Of a stretch of 64,000 bases of DNA, positions 23,670-31,209 are shown piece after piece. The DNA is taken from NCBI GenBank assembly GCA_963761755.1, contig CAVXIC010000031.1, forward strand, positions 124,001 through 188,000, read 5' to 3'. The notes under the pieces are model-generated. The model did no database searches. It was not told the DNA's origin and saw only the letters and a list, made by a program, of their open reading frames with translations. The number at the start of each line of letters is the position of its first letter. Positions within the stretch are counted from its first letter, which is position 1. The translations under genes and the position numbers were made by a program. Source of the DNA: CAJXVA01 sp963761755 (GTDB lineage: Bacteria; Myxococcota_A; Polyangia; Nannocystales; Nannocystaceae).

Positions 23670-25717
23670 AGTCCACATTCCCAACCGCGAGCAAGGTCGT
23701 CTGGCTCGGCATTCTCGTCGGCGTCTTCATTCTCGCGTCCACCGGGCACGCAGCACCCGAGGCTGCCGAGGGCACGGGGTCGGGCGGGGGGCTGATGATG
23801 CTGGCCGCGCTCGTGGCCATGGTCGCCCTGGGCTCGCCGCTGTTCGTCATCATCGGCGTCCTGGCTGCGCTGGCGTTCTTGATGTACGGGGACGACTACA
23901 CCGTCGGGGCCTGCACGACGCTGAGCACCGAGGCGGTCTGCGGGTTCGATACCTTCCCGGCCAAGATGGCCGAGCTGTCGAGCAAGCCGGTCCTGCTCGC
24001 GATCCCCTTCTTCGTGGTCTCGGGCGCGATCATGAGTGCCGGCGACATCGCCAACCGTCTGGTCAACTTCGCGCGGGCGATGGTCGGCTGGATGCCCGGT
24101 GGCCTCGCCGTCGCGACGGTGGGAGGCTGCATGTTCTTCGCCGCCATCTCGGGGTCGAGCCCGGTCACGGTGATCGCGATCGGAACCATGATGTTCCCCG
24201 CGCTGACCAAGGCCGGCTACAGCGAGACCTTCTCCATGGGCCTGGTGACGACCGCCGGCTCGCTCGGCATCCTCATTCCGCCGTCGATCCCCATGCTGGT
24301 GTTCGCCATCGTCGCCGGCGCGGCCTCTCCGATCGACATCGGCGAGCTGTTCATGGCCGGCATCATCCCCGGCCTGCTCATCGGTGGCCTGCTCTCGGTC
24401 TACTCGATGGTGATCGCTGGCAAGACGGTCCGCGAGCGCGACGACTTCTCGTTTCGCGGCGTCTATGACGCCTTCCTCGACGGTTTCTGGGCGATTTCGC
24501 TGCCGGTGCTGATCCTCGGAGGGATCTACACGGGCCTGTTCACGGCCACCGAGGCTGCCGCGGTGTCGGTCGTCTACTCGCTCATCGTCGAGCTGTTCAT
24601 CCACCGCACCCTGACGTGGTCGCAGATCCCCAAGGTGCTGTCGGAGTCGGCGGTGCTGATGGGCACGCTGCTGATCATCATGGCGCTCGCGTTCGGCCTC
24701 AACGACTTCCTCGTCGAGCAGCAGGTGCCACAGCTGGCGGTCGAGTGGATCACCGGGATGAACCTGACGCCGATTCAGTTCCTGCTGATCGTCAACCTGT
24801 TCCTCCTGGTCGTCGGCGCGCTGATGGACTCGATCTCGGCCATCTTGGTGATCGCGCCGCTGCTCACCCCGATCGCGGCGACGCTGGGCATCGACCCCAT
24901 CCACATGGGGGTCATCTTCATCGTCAACCTCGAGATCGGCTACCTGACGCCGCCCATCGGCATCAACTTGTTCGTCGCCTCGGCCGCCTTCGAGAGGCCG
25001 ATGGGGCTCGTCATCAAGTCGGTCGTGCCCTTCATCGTGCTGATGTTCGTCGGCCTGGGGATCGTTACCTATGTCCCGACGGTGTCCTTGGGTGCGGTGA
25101 ACGTGCTGCTTCGCGGCAAGCCGATGTACGAGTCCCTGCCCGACGCACAGCCGGTCGGCGCGCAGGGGGGACCGCTGGGCGGGGGTCCTCTCGCTGGCGG
25201 TGGCGCGGCGCAGGGCTTGCCCAGCGGCGACGGCGACGGCAAGCCCCGGACGATGGTCGACATCACGGCCGACTCCACGCAGCTGCTCACCCTGTGCTTC
25301 ATCGCCGAAGATGTCCTCGACGAGGAGGACATCGCGCCTGCCGACCGGGTCAAGGCCTGGCGCGACGGCTTCGAGGAGGAGGACCTCACCAACCCGGGCG
25401 TCATCGACATCGCCGATCGTGCGATCGAGAAGGCGGGCACGCCCGAGGCCTACGCGCAGCTGCGCACGGAGGTCGACTCGGTGCTGAACACCGGCTGGAA
25501 GTGCGAAGCCCTCGAGACCATCTTGGGTCCCGCCACGCCTGACGGGGCGGGCAAGCCCGACGAGCCCGACGAGCCCGGCTCGGCCGAAGAGGACGACGCC
25601 GAAGGCGAGACGGGGGATGACCAAGACGCCGTCCCAGCCAAGGGGGCGGACGCCGCTGGGGGCGAGGACCTCGAAGAGGCCACAGAGCCCGCACAGGACG
25701 AGCCCGTCCCAGATTGA
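23666..25717 (+). CDS. dctM: TRAP transporter large permease (DctM family) with C-terminal extension
   Basis: A 683-residue protein. Residues about 1-480 are the DctM ion-coupled permease with a dozen or more hydrophobic segments. Diagnostic motifs are AISGSSPVTVIAIGTMM, TTAGSLGILIPPSIPM, FTATEAAAVSVVYSL and EIGYLTPPIGINLFVAS. The last 200 residues are unusual for the family. They comprise a Gly-rich linker, a small helical domain (about 540-610) containing two Cys (FIAEDV preceded by TLC, and WKCEALE), and an acidic tail. Translation is coupled to dctQ by ATGA overlap. The extension could bind a partner protein; its function is unknown. Confidence 0.92.
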   Translation: MKSTFPTASKVVWLGILVGVFILASTGHAAPEAAEGTGSGGGLMMLAALVAMVALGSPLFVIIGVLAALAFLMYGDDYTVGACTTLSTEAVCGFDTFPAKMAELSSKPVLLAIPFFVVSGAIMSAGDIANRLVNFARAMVGWMPGGLAVATVGGCMFFAAISGSSPVTVIAIGTMMFPALTKAGYSETFSMGLVTTAGSLGILIPPSIPMLVFAIVAGAASPIDIGELFMAGIIPGLLIGGLLSVYSMVIAGKTVRERDDFSFRGVYDAFLDGFWAISLPVLILGGIYTGLFTATEAAAVSVVYSLIVELFIHRTLTWSQIPKVLSESAVLMGTLLIIMALAFGLNDFLVEQQVPQLAVEWITGMNLTPIQFLLIVNLFLLVVGALMDSISAILVIAPLLTPIAATLGIDPIHMGVIFIVNLEIGYLTPPIGINLFVASAAFERPMGLVIKSVVPFIVLMFVGLGIVTYVPTVSLGAVNVLLRGKPMYESLPDAQPVGAQGGPLGGGPLAGGGAAQGLPSGDGDGKPRTMVDITADSTQLLTLCFIAEDVLDEEDIAPADRVKAWRDGFEEEDLTNPGVIDIADRAIEKAGTPEAYAQLRTEVDSVLNTGWKCEALETILGPATPDGAGKPDEPDEPGSAEEDDAEGETGDDQDAVPAKGADAAGGEDLEEATEPAQDEPVPD

Positions 25718-25736
25718 GCATGTCCTCTCGTGCGCG

Positions 25737-25766
25737 GTGACTCGGCATGCTCGGGTGCCCTATAGT
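25737..25766 (+). promoter_or_regulatory. Predicted sigma70-like promoter, leaderless hybrid kinase
   Basis: GTGACT (25737-25742), 18-base spacer, TATAGT (25761-25766), then 8 bases to the GTG start codon at 25775. A start of transcription 7-9 bases after the -10 would fall on the start codon. A 7-base inverted repeat GAGCATG/CATGCTC (25716-25722 and 25746-25752) overlaps it. Confidence 0.5.
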
Positions 25767-25774
25767 CAACGCGC

Positions 25775-27538
25775 GTGGACTCTCCCCCGGATGCGATCGA
25801 CCGAGTCGGCGAACGTCTCAGCCAACTCCTCTCCGAGGGCGGTTCGCTCAGCGAAGAGGACTTGCGTGCCGAGCCTGACCTGCGGGCTCGCGCTGCGCTG
25901 CGCTTGCTCGGGCAGCTCGCGCGCGAGCGGTCCGGTGCACCGGCGGGGCCGGTTCACGCCGAGGCCGCCGAGCGCACTCGGGCCGAAGCGCTTCGTGCCG
26001 AGCACCGGCGCGCCCAAGAAGAACTCAGCGTGCTGCTTCGGCACTTTCCGGGCGCCGTCTGGACCACCGACGAAGACCTTCGCGTCGTGTCGGCGGCCGG
26101 CGAGTGCGCCGAGCTGTTGGGCCTGTCCGAAGCTGCGATCGACGAGCCGCTGACCCGGCATGTTCCGGCTGGTGGGCTTGCGATCGGGGCGCTCCATGCG
26201 GTCGCGGATCTGGGCCGCGGCAACTACGAGTTTCGTCACGCGGGCAGGACGTTTCAGGTCACGGTCTCTCCGCTCGCCCAACACCAGCGCGCGAACCTCA
26301 TCTGGGTGGCCGCTGACGTGACCGAGCGCCGCCAGATCGATGCCGAGATGATTCGCGCCCGCCTGGAGCGAGGGCAGAAGCTCGAACAGATCGGCCTGCT
26401 CGCTGGCGGCATTGCGCTCGACTTCAACAACCTGCTCACATCCATCATCGGCAACGCGAGCTTGGCTCGCATGGCGCTGCGCTCCGGGGAGGATGCCGTG
26501 GGCTACATCGAGCGCCTCCAGGCCCAGGCTGACGTTGCGGCCGACCTCTCGCGGCAGCTGTTGGCCTACTCGGGTCAAGGCAAAGTCGTCGTCGAGGCGG
26601 TCAACGTCTCGGATGCTGTTCGGCAGATGGCGACGTTGCTCAGCAGCGCGGTCTCCAAGGGAGCGAGCTTCGACTACCGGCTGGCACCCGGGCTGCCGCT
26701 CGTGCGTGCGGACAACGCTCAGCTACGGCAGCTGATCATGAACCTGATCACCAACGCTTCGGACGCTCTGGGTGGTCGAGACGGCGTCATCTCGCTGAGC
26801 ACCTCGGTCGTCGAGGTCGACGAGGCGTTCCTCAACGAACTCGAGGGCGCCGAAGACGTGACCGCCGGCCGCTACGTCTGCCTCGAGGTTCGAGACACGG
26901 GCCACGGCATGGACGACGAGACGAAGAGTCGGATGTTCGATCCGTTCTTCTCGACCAAGCCCGATGGCCACGGGCTCGGTCTTGCCGCGACCCTGGGAAT
27001 CCTGCGGGGTCATCGGGGGAAGGTTCGCGTGAGCAGCACGCCCACCGAGGGCACGTCGATCCGCATCTTCCTCCCCGTCAGCGCTCGAAAGCCGACGCTC
27101 GCGGGTGCACGCCTCTCGCCGGTGTACCAAGCGCCGCCCGGCGGTGCGGTCGTGCTCGTCGTCGACGACGAGGAGAGCGTGCGGCGCATGGTCACCGCCG
27201 CGCTGAGCGAGGCGGACTACGAGGTGGTGACCGCGTCCAACGGCGTCGAGGCGCTCAAGCGACTCGCGCAGCGCCCCGACATCGATGTCGTCCTGCTCGA
27301 CGTCATGATGCCGCAAATGGACGGCGCCCAAGCCCTCCGGCTGCTGCGCGACCGTGCGCCCAAGATCCGGGTCATCCTCACCAGCGGGTATGGCGAGCGT
27401 CCGGTTCTGGACTGGCTCCGGGTCAGCGATTCGGTCGACTTCCTCAAGAAGCCCTACCGCATCGAGGATGTCGTCGCCAAAGTGGGCGAAGTCCTCGAGC
27501 ACGGTCACCGCCCCCCATCGAAACCGGCCCGCACCTGA
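25775..27538 (+). CDS. Hybrid sensor histidine kinase lacking the phospho-accepting His
   Basis: A 587-residue cytoplasmic protein. Order: helical N-terminus (1-85), PAS-like domain (about 86-185), HisKA-type dimerisation region (about 200-265), HATPase (about 300-435 with NLITNASDAL, EVRDTGHGM, GHGLGLAA) and a C-terminal receiver (about 450-575; VVDDEE, LLDVMMP, KKPYR). The conserved GGIAHDFNNLL box reads GGIALDFNNLL: Leu215 replaces the catalytic His, codon CTC at 26417-26419. The other kinase and receiver residues are intact. Either it is a pseudokinase or allosteric partner, or the base is an error or mutation. It begins 57 bases after dctM and may sense the TRAP substrate. Confidence 0.9.
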   Translation: MDSPPDAIDRVGERLSQLLSEGGSLSEEDLRAEPDLRARAALRLLGQLARERSGAPAGPVHAEAAERTRAEALRAEHRRAQEELSVLLRHFPGAVWTTDEDLRVVSAAGECAELLGLSEAAIDEPLTRHVPAGGLAIGALHAVADLGRGNYEFRHAGRTFQVTVSPLAQHQRANLIWVAADVTERRQIDAEMIRARLERGQKLEQIGLLAGGIALDFNNLLTSIIGNASLARMALRSGEDAVGYIERLQAQADVAADLSRQLLAYSGQGKVVVEAVNVSDAVRQMATLLSSAVSKGASFDYRLAPGLPLVRADNAQLRQLIMNLITNASDALGGRDGVISLSTSVVEVDEAFLNELEGAEDVTAGRYVCLEVRDTGHGMDDETKSRMFDPFFSTKPDGHGLGLAATLGILRGHRGKVRVSSTPTEGTSIRIFLPVSARKPTLAGARLSPVYQAPPGGAVVLVVDDEESVRRMVTAALSEADYEVVTASNGVEALKRLAQRPDIDVVLLDVMMPQMDGAQALRLLRDRAPKIRVILTSGYGERPVLDWLRVSDSVDFLKKPYRIEDVVAKVGEVLEHGHRPPSKPART

Positions 27539-27559
27539 CGGGCCAGTGCGCAACGGGGC

Positions 27560-28555
27560 TCAGATTCGACCGATGAAGTGGGTGCCGGCCTGGCCGTCGA
27601 GCGCATCGCGTAGGCTCTCGGCGTTGGTCACCAAACCGCGCTGGCCGCCGCGCCGCATGAACCCATAGATCGACTCCACCTTGGGGCCCATCGATCCTGG
27701 TGGGAAGTGTCCAGCGTCGATGTGTCGTCGGCACTCCGCCATCGTCACGGCGCCCAGGCCGACCGCGTCGTCCTCTCCGTAGTTGAGGTAGACGGCATCG
27801 ACCGCGGTGAGAATCACGAGCAAGTCCGCGTCGACCTCGGTCGCGAGAACGCCCGAGGTCAGGTCCTTGTCGATCACCGCCTCGATGCCCCGGAAGGCGC
27901 CGGTCTCCGGCGAGATGCTCACGGGGATTCCGCCGCCGCCCGCGGCGACGACGATGTTGCCCGATCGAACCGCCTCCCGAATCATCGCCGCCTGGACGAT
28001 CTTGCGAGGCTTGGGGCTGGGGACCACGCGACGCCAGCCGCGGTTGAGGTCCTTGGTGATCTGCCATCCGTACTCGTCCCGCTTGTTCTCGGCTGCCTCC
28101 TGGGTCATGAAGGGACCCACGGGTTTGGTCGGGTTGTCGAACGCGGGATCGTCGGGGGACACCAAGACCTGGGTGACCATGGTCGTCACGAAGCGGGCGA
28201 TGTTTCGGGCGTGCAGCTCCTGCAGCAGCGCGCGCTGCAAGTAGTAGCCCAGGCTGCCTTGCGTCTCCGCCACCAAGACGTCGAGGGGAAGCCGGGGCAC
28301 GTCGGAGCCGCTCATCTCGGCCCGGGTCATCTGGTCACCGATCTGCGGACCGTTGCCGTGGGTGATGACCATGCGGTAGCCCCGCTCGATCAACACCATC
28401 AGCGCCTGGCACACCTCGCTGGCGTTCTCGATGTGGTCTTGATACGTGCCGCGCTGGCCCGGCTTGATGAACGCGTGCCCTCCCATGGCGACGACCGCGG
28501 TTGGAGGGGTGGGGGGCGCGGTCTCCCGCTGTCCGGGTTCGAATCGCTGAATCAT
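27560..28555 (-). CDS. arcC: Carbamate kinase
   Basis: A 331-residue amino-acid-kinase-fold enzyme. Motifs include VVAMGGHAFIKPGQRGTYQ (N-terminal phosphate loop), ITHGNGPQIG, NIVVAAGGGGIPV, DKDLTSGVLA and a C-terminal PGSMGPKVES. It makes ATP from carbamoyl phosphate and ADP (or the reverse). No arginine deiminase or ornithine carbamoyltransferase is adjacent, so it may serve another catabolic route. AGGAA precedes ATG 28555. The bpt gene lies upstream on the same strand, separated by 110 bases with a triple repeat. Confidence 0.9.
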   Translation of the reverse strand: MIQRFEPGQRETAPPTPPTAVVAMGGHAFIKPGQRGTYQDHIENASEVCQALMVLIERGYRMVITHGNGPQIGDQMTRAEMSGSDVPRLPLDVLVAETQGSLGYYLQRALLQELHARNIARFVTTMVTQVLVSPDDPAFDNPTKPVGPFMTQEAAENKRDEYGWQITKDLNRGWRRVVPSPKPRKIVQAAMIREAVRSGNIVVAAGGGGIPVSISPETGAFRGIEAVIDKDLTSGVLATEVDADLLVILTAVDAVYLNYGEDDAVGLGAVTMAECRRHIDAGHFPPGSMGPKVESIYGFMRRGGQRGLVTNAESLRDALDGQAGTHFIGRI

Positions 28556-28615
28556 GGTGCGTTCCTGCTCGCGAAGGTGAAGAGGGCGGGCCGTCGAGGT
28601 GGCCGCGCATCCTCT

Positions 28616-28663
28616 CATGCGCCGCGGGGGCCATGCGCCGCGGGGGCCATGCGCCGCGGGGGG
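28616..28663. repeat. Three tandem copies of a 16-bp unit
   Basis: CATGCGCCGCGGGGGC occurs at 28616-28631 and 28632-28647, and once more with a final G instead of C at 28648-28663. It fills the gap between the stop of bpt and the start of arcC. Likely a slippage product; a regulatory role is possible but unsupported. Confidence 0.85.
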
Positions 28664-28665
28664 CC

Positions 28666-29412
28666 TCAGCCCCGCGTGAACGTTTCCCATCGGCCAGCGC
28701 GTCGGCGCTGGTGCGGCAGAAACCGCGCCTTGTAGGCCATCGATGGGCAGTCGCGGATGTACAGGCCAAGGTAGACGTGCTGCAGACCCCATCGCCGCGC
28801 GAGCTCGACCTGGCTGAGGATCGAGAAGGTGCCCAGGCTCAGGTGAGAGAGGTCGGGATCGAAGAAGCAGTAGACGGCGGACAAGGACATGTCGCTGCGG
28901 TCGGTGATCGCGATCCCGACGAGCCGACCCTGGTAGGTGTAGCGCACCTCGAACGTCTCGCAGCACGACTCACCCAGGAAGGCGCGGTACCCATCGAGGT
29001 CGATCTCGGACTCGCCGCTGGAGAGGTCTCGGCCATGTTTGTGGCGGTTGTACAGCTCGACCTTCTCCGCGGTGGGCGCGAGCGGCCCGACGGTGGTCGT
29101 GACCTCGGCGCTGGTCTTTCGAAACGTCCGCCGCTGCGAGCGGCCCGGCGCGAAGGTGTCGATGTCGAGACGGATCGGCTCGCACGCCTGGCACTGCGGG
29201 CACGCGGTTCGGTACAGGAGCAACCCCTGGCGGCGGTCGCCCTGCTCGAGCCTCGACTCGAACTCGCTGCGGCGCAGGGCACGAATGGGCAGCCGCAACG
29301 GCAGCCGCGCGGTGGTGTCGTCGAGGTAGGGGCAGGCGGACGTGGCGTCGTGCACCAGCAACTCGGGCGGCGTACCCGGCAGTAGACGGTGTGGGGACGG
29401 CGGCGCGGACAC
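28666..29412 (-). CDS. bpt: Aspartate/glutamate leucyltransferase (Bpt, N-end rule)
   Basis: A 248-residue aminoacyl-tRNA-protein transferase. The N-terminal part has CPYLDDTTARLPLRLP and the twin-Cys CPQCQACEPIRLDID, both diagnostic of the Ate1/Bpt family. The C-terminal half has AVYCFFDPDL, SLGTFSIL and YLGLYIRDCPSMAYKARF from the acetyltransferase-like fold. Bpt transfers Leu from tRNA to N-terminal Asp or Glu, marking proteins for ClpS/ClpAP. The start is uncertain; GTG 29412 gives a normal length, with a purine-rich GGAGAG just before it. Confidence 0.85.
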   Translation of the reverse strand: MSAPPSPHRLLPGTPPELLVHDATSACPYLDDTTARLPLRLPIRALRRSEFESRLEQGDRRQGLLLYRTACPQCQACEPIRLDIDTFAPGRSQRRTFRKTSAEVTTTVGPLAPTAEKVELYNRHKHGRDLSSGESEIDLDGYRAFLGESCCETFEVRYTYQGRLVGIAITDRSDMSLSAVYCFFDPDLSHLSLGTFSILSQVELARRWGLQHVYLGLYIRDCPSMAYKARFLPHQRRRAGRWETFTRG

Positions 29413-29640
29413 CTCTCCAAGAATGACGCGCGTTTGGGGTTGCGTCCAATGACGCGCTGCTCGATCCCGCCCGCCGCGGCGGGCGCAGGTTTCGGGGCCT
29501 CGGGCCCCGCGGGGGACGCATGCGGGCATGACCGTGATCACGCAGTGGTGCGCCAGAGCACGTGCGGTCGCCGTGCAGCGGAGTCGAGCGCGGGGTACGG
29601 TCCCGCGTCCGGCGCGAAGGCGCCGACCAAGGAGAGCCCC

Positions 29641-31071
29641 ATGAGCGCTTCGTCGACGCAGCCCACCACCCCGCCTGACCCCTCTGGAGAGCCGAAGAAG
29701 GCCAAGAAGAAGGCCTCCGTGGCGGATCGGCGGCTCCCGCGGCCGCCCATGGTGCCCGGCGGTCTGCCCTGGCTCGGTCACGGCCTCGAGATGCGTCGCG
29801 CACCGGTCGAGCTGTTCCAACGCGGACGTGACCTCTTCGGCGACGTGTTCTCGATCGGGCTGCCGGGGACCACCGGCGTGATGATGAGCGGACCCAAGGC
29901 GCAGCAGAAGTTCTTCCGCATGAAGGACACCGACGTCGACCTCCGCGAGACCTACAAGCTGATGACGCCGATCTTCGGCAAGGGCATCGCCTACGACGCC
30001 GAGCCGGAGATCATGAAGGAGCAGCTGGCGTTCTTTCACGACGCGCTCCGTGAGCACCGTCTGCGGACCTACGCGCAGGGCTTCGTCGAGGAGGCCGAGA
30101 ACTTCTTCAGCGCCTGGGGCGACGAAGGCGAGGTCGACCTCTACGAGATGGGCAACCAGCTGACGATCTACACGTCCAGCCGGTCCTTGCTCGGGCCCAA
30201 GTTTCGCGAGCAGCTCTCCGACGAGTTCGCCAAGCTCTACTACGAGATGGAGGGGGGCCTGAACCTGCTGGCCTTCTTCGCGCCCAACATGCCGCTGGTG
30301 CCCGCGTTCAAGAGGCGTGATCGGGCCCGCAAGCGCCTGGGCGAGCTCATCGCCGACATCGTCCGCGAGCGGCGCGCCAAGGACGACAACACCTCGGAGG
30401 ACTTCCTTCAGACGCTGATGGACGCCCGCTACAAGGACGGGCGCGAGCTCACCGAGGACGAGATGACCGGCCTGCTGCTGGCGATCATGTTCGCCGGGCA
30501 CCACACCAGCGGCGTCACCGTCGCCTGGACGGGCATCTTGCTCAACCAAAACCCCGAGTGGATTGGCCGGCTTCGGGCGGAGCAGGACGCCGTCCTCGGC
30601 GGTCGCACCGACCTCACGCTTGACGACCTCAAGGCGATGACGCAGCTGGAGTGGTCGATCAAGGAGGTCCTGCGCATGTATCCGCCGATCATCGTCATGA
30701 TGCGGCGGGTGCTCAAGGCCTTCGACTACGCGGGCTACCACATCGACGAGGGGTCGATGATCATGACCTCGCCCGCGATGGCGCACCGGATCCCCGAGGT
30801 GTTCCCCAACCCCAACCGCTTCGATCCCGAGCGGTGGAGTCCCGAGCGCGACGCCGACAAGAAGGACCCGATGTCGTGGATCGCGTTCGGGGGCGGCCGC
30901 CATCGCTGTCTGGGCATCGTTTTCGCCCAGCTTCAGCTTCGCGCGGTGTGGAGCCACCTGCTGCGCCACTTCGACTTCGAGCTGGTGGAGTCCAAGTACG
31001 AGCCGGACTACTCCCGATTGTTGGTCGGCCCGCGCCTGCCCTGCCGCGTCCGGTACAAGCGGCGCAAGTAG
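29641..31071 (+). CDS. cyp51: Cytochrome P450, CYP51 family (sterol 14-alpha-demethylase-like)
   Basis: A 476-residue P450. The I-helix has AGHHTSG, the CYP51 signature (most P450s have AGxDT). The ExxR motif is in KEVLRMYPP, and the haem-Cys loop reads FGGGRHRCLG. The N-terminus is a Lys/Pro/Ala-rich tail with no membrane anchor, as in bacterial CYP51s. The enzyme would remove the 14-alpha-methyl group of lanosterol-type sterols; sterol synthesis is known in some myxobacteria. AAGGAG precedes ATG 29641. The 228-base gap to divergent bpt contains GC-rich palindromes (for example CCCGCCGCGGCGGG at 29470-29483) and no gene. Confidence 0.92.
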   Translation: MSASSTQPTTPPDPSGEPKKAKKKASVADRRLPRPPMVPGGLPWLGHGLEMRRAPVELFQRGRDLFGDVFSIGLPGTTGVMMSGPKAQQKFFRMKDTDVDLRETYKLMTPIFGKGIAYDAEPEIMKEQLAFFHDALREHRLRTYAQGFVEEAENFFSAWGDEGEVDLYEMGNQLTIYTSSRSLLGPKFREQLSDEFAKLYYEMEGGLNLLAFFAPNMPLVPAFKRRDRARKRLGELIADIVRERRAKDDNTSEDFLQTLMDARYKDGRELTEDEMTGLLLAIMFAGHHTSGVTVAWTGILLNQNPEWIGRLRAEQDAVLGGRTDLTLDDLKAMTQLEWSIKEVLRMYPPIIVMMRRVLKAFDYAGYHIDEGSMIMTSPAMAHRIPEVFPNPNRFDPERWSPERDADKKDPMSWIAFGGGRHRCLGIVFAQLQLRAVWSHLLRHFDFELVESKYEPDYSRLLVGPRLPCRVRYKRRK

Positions 31072-31137
31072 GCCGCCGCGGCACCGCGGTCGCCGGCGGT
31101 CGTTCGACGCCCGGAGCCCGCCGAAGCCGCCGACACG

Positions 31138-31171
31138 AAGAAGCCCGGGCGCTTGCGCGACCGGGCTTCTT
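31138..31171. terminator. Bidirectional intrinsic terminator between cyp51 and the large lipoprotein gene
   Basis: AAGAAGCCCGG (31138-31148) pairs perfectly with CCGGGCTTCTT (31161-31171). The arms end in A/T-rich bases on both sides. It lies between two convergent genes and can serve both. Confidence 0.85.
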
Positions 31172-31209
31172 TGCGTCGAGAAGAGGGCCTGGGCAGCCCT
31201 CAGCCAGGC

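Noticed and set aside
23567..25624. A 685-codon minus-strand frame opposite dctM
   Set aside because: Its product is almost entirely charged Asp/Arg/His low complexity, the mirror of the DctM codon pattern.
29413..30969. Upstream extension of the bpt frame across cyp51
   Set aside because: The extension is antisense to CYP51 and has no Bpt-like sequence; the family starts near 29412.
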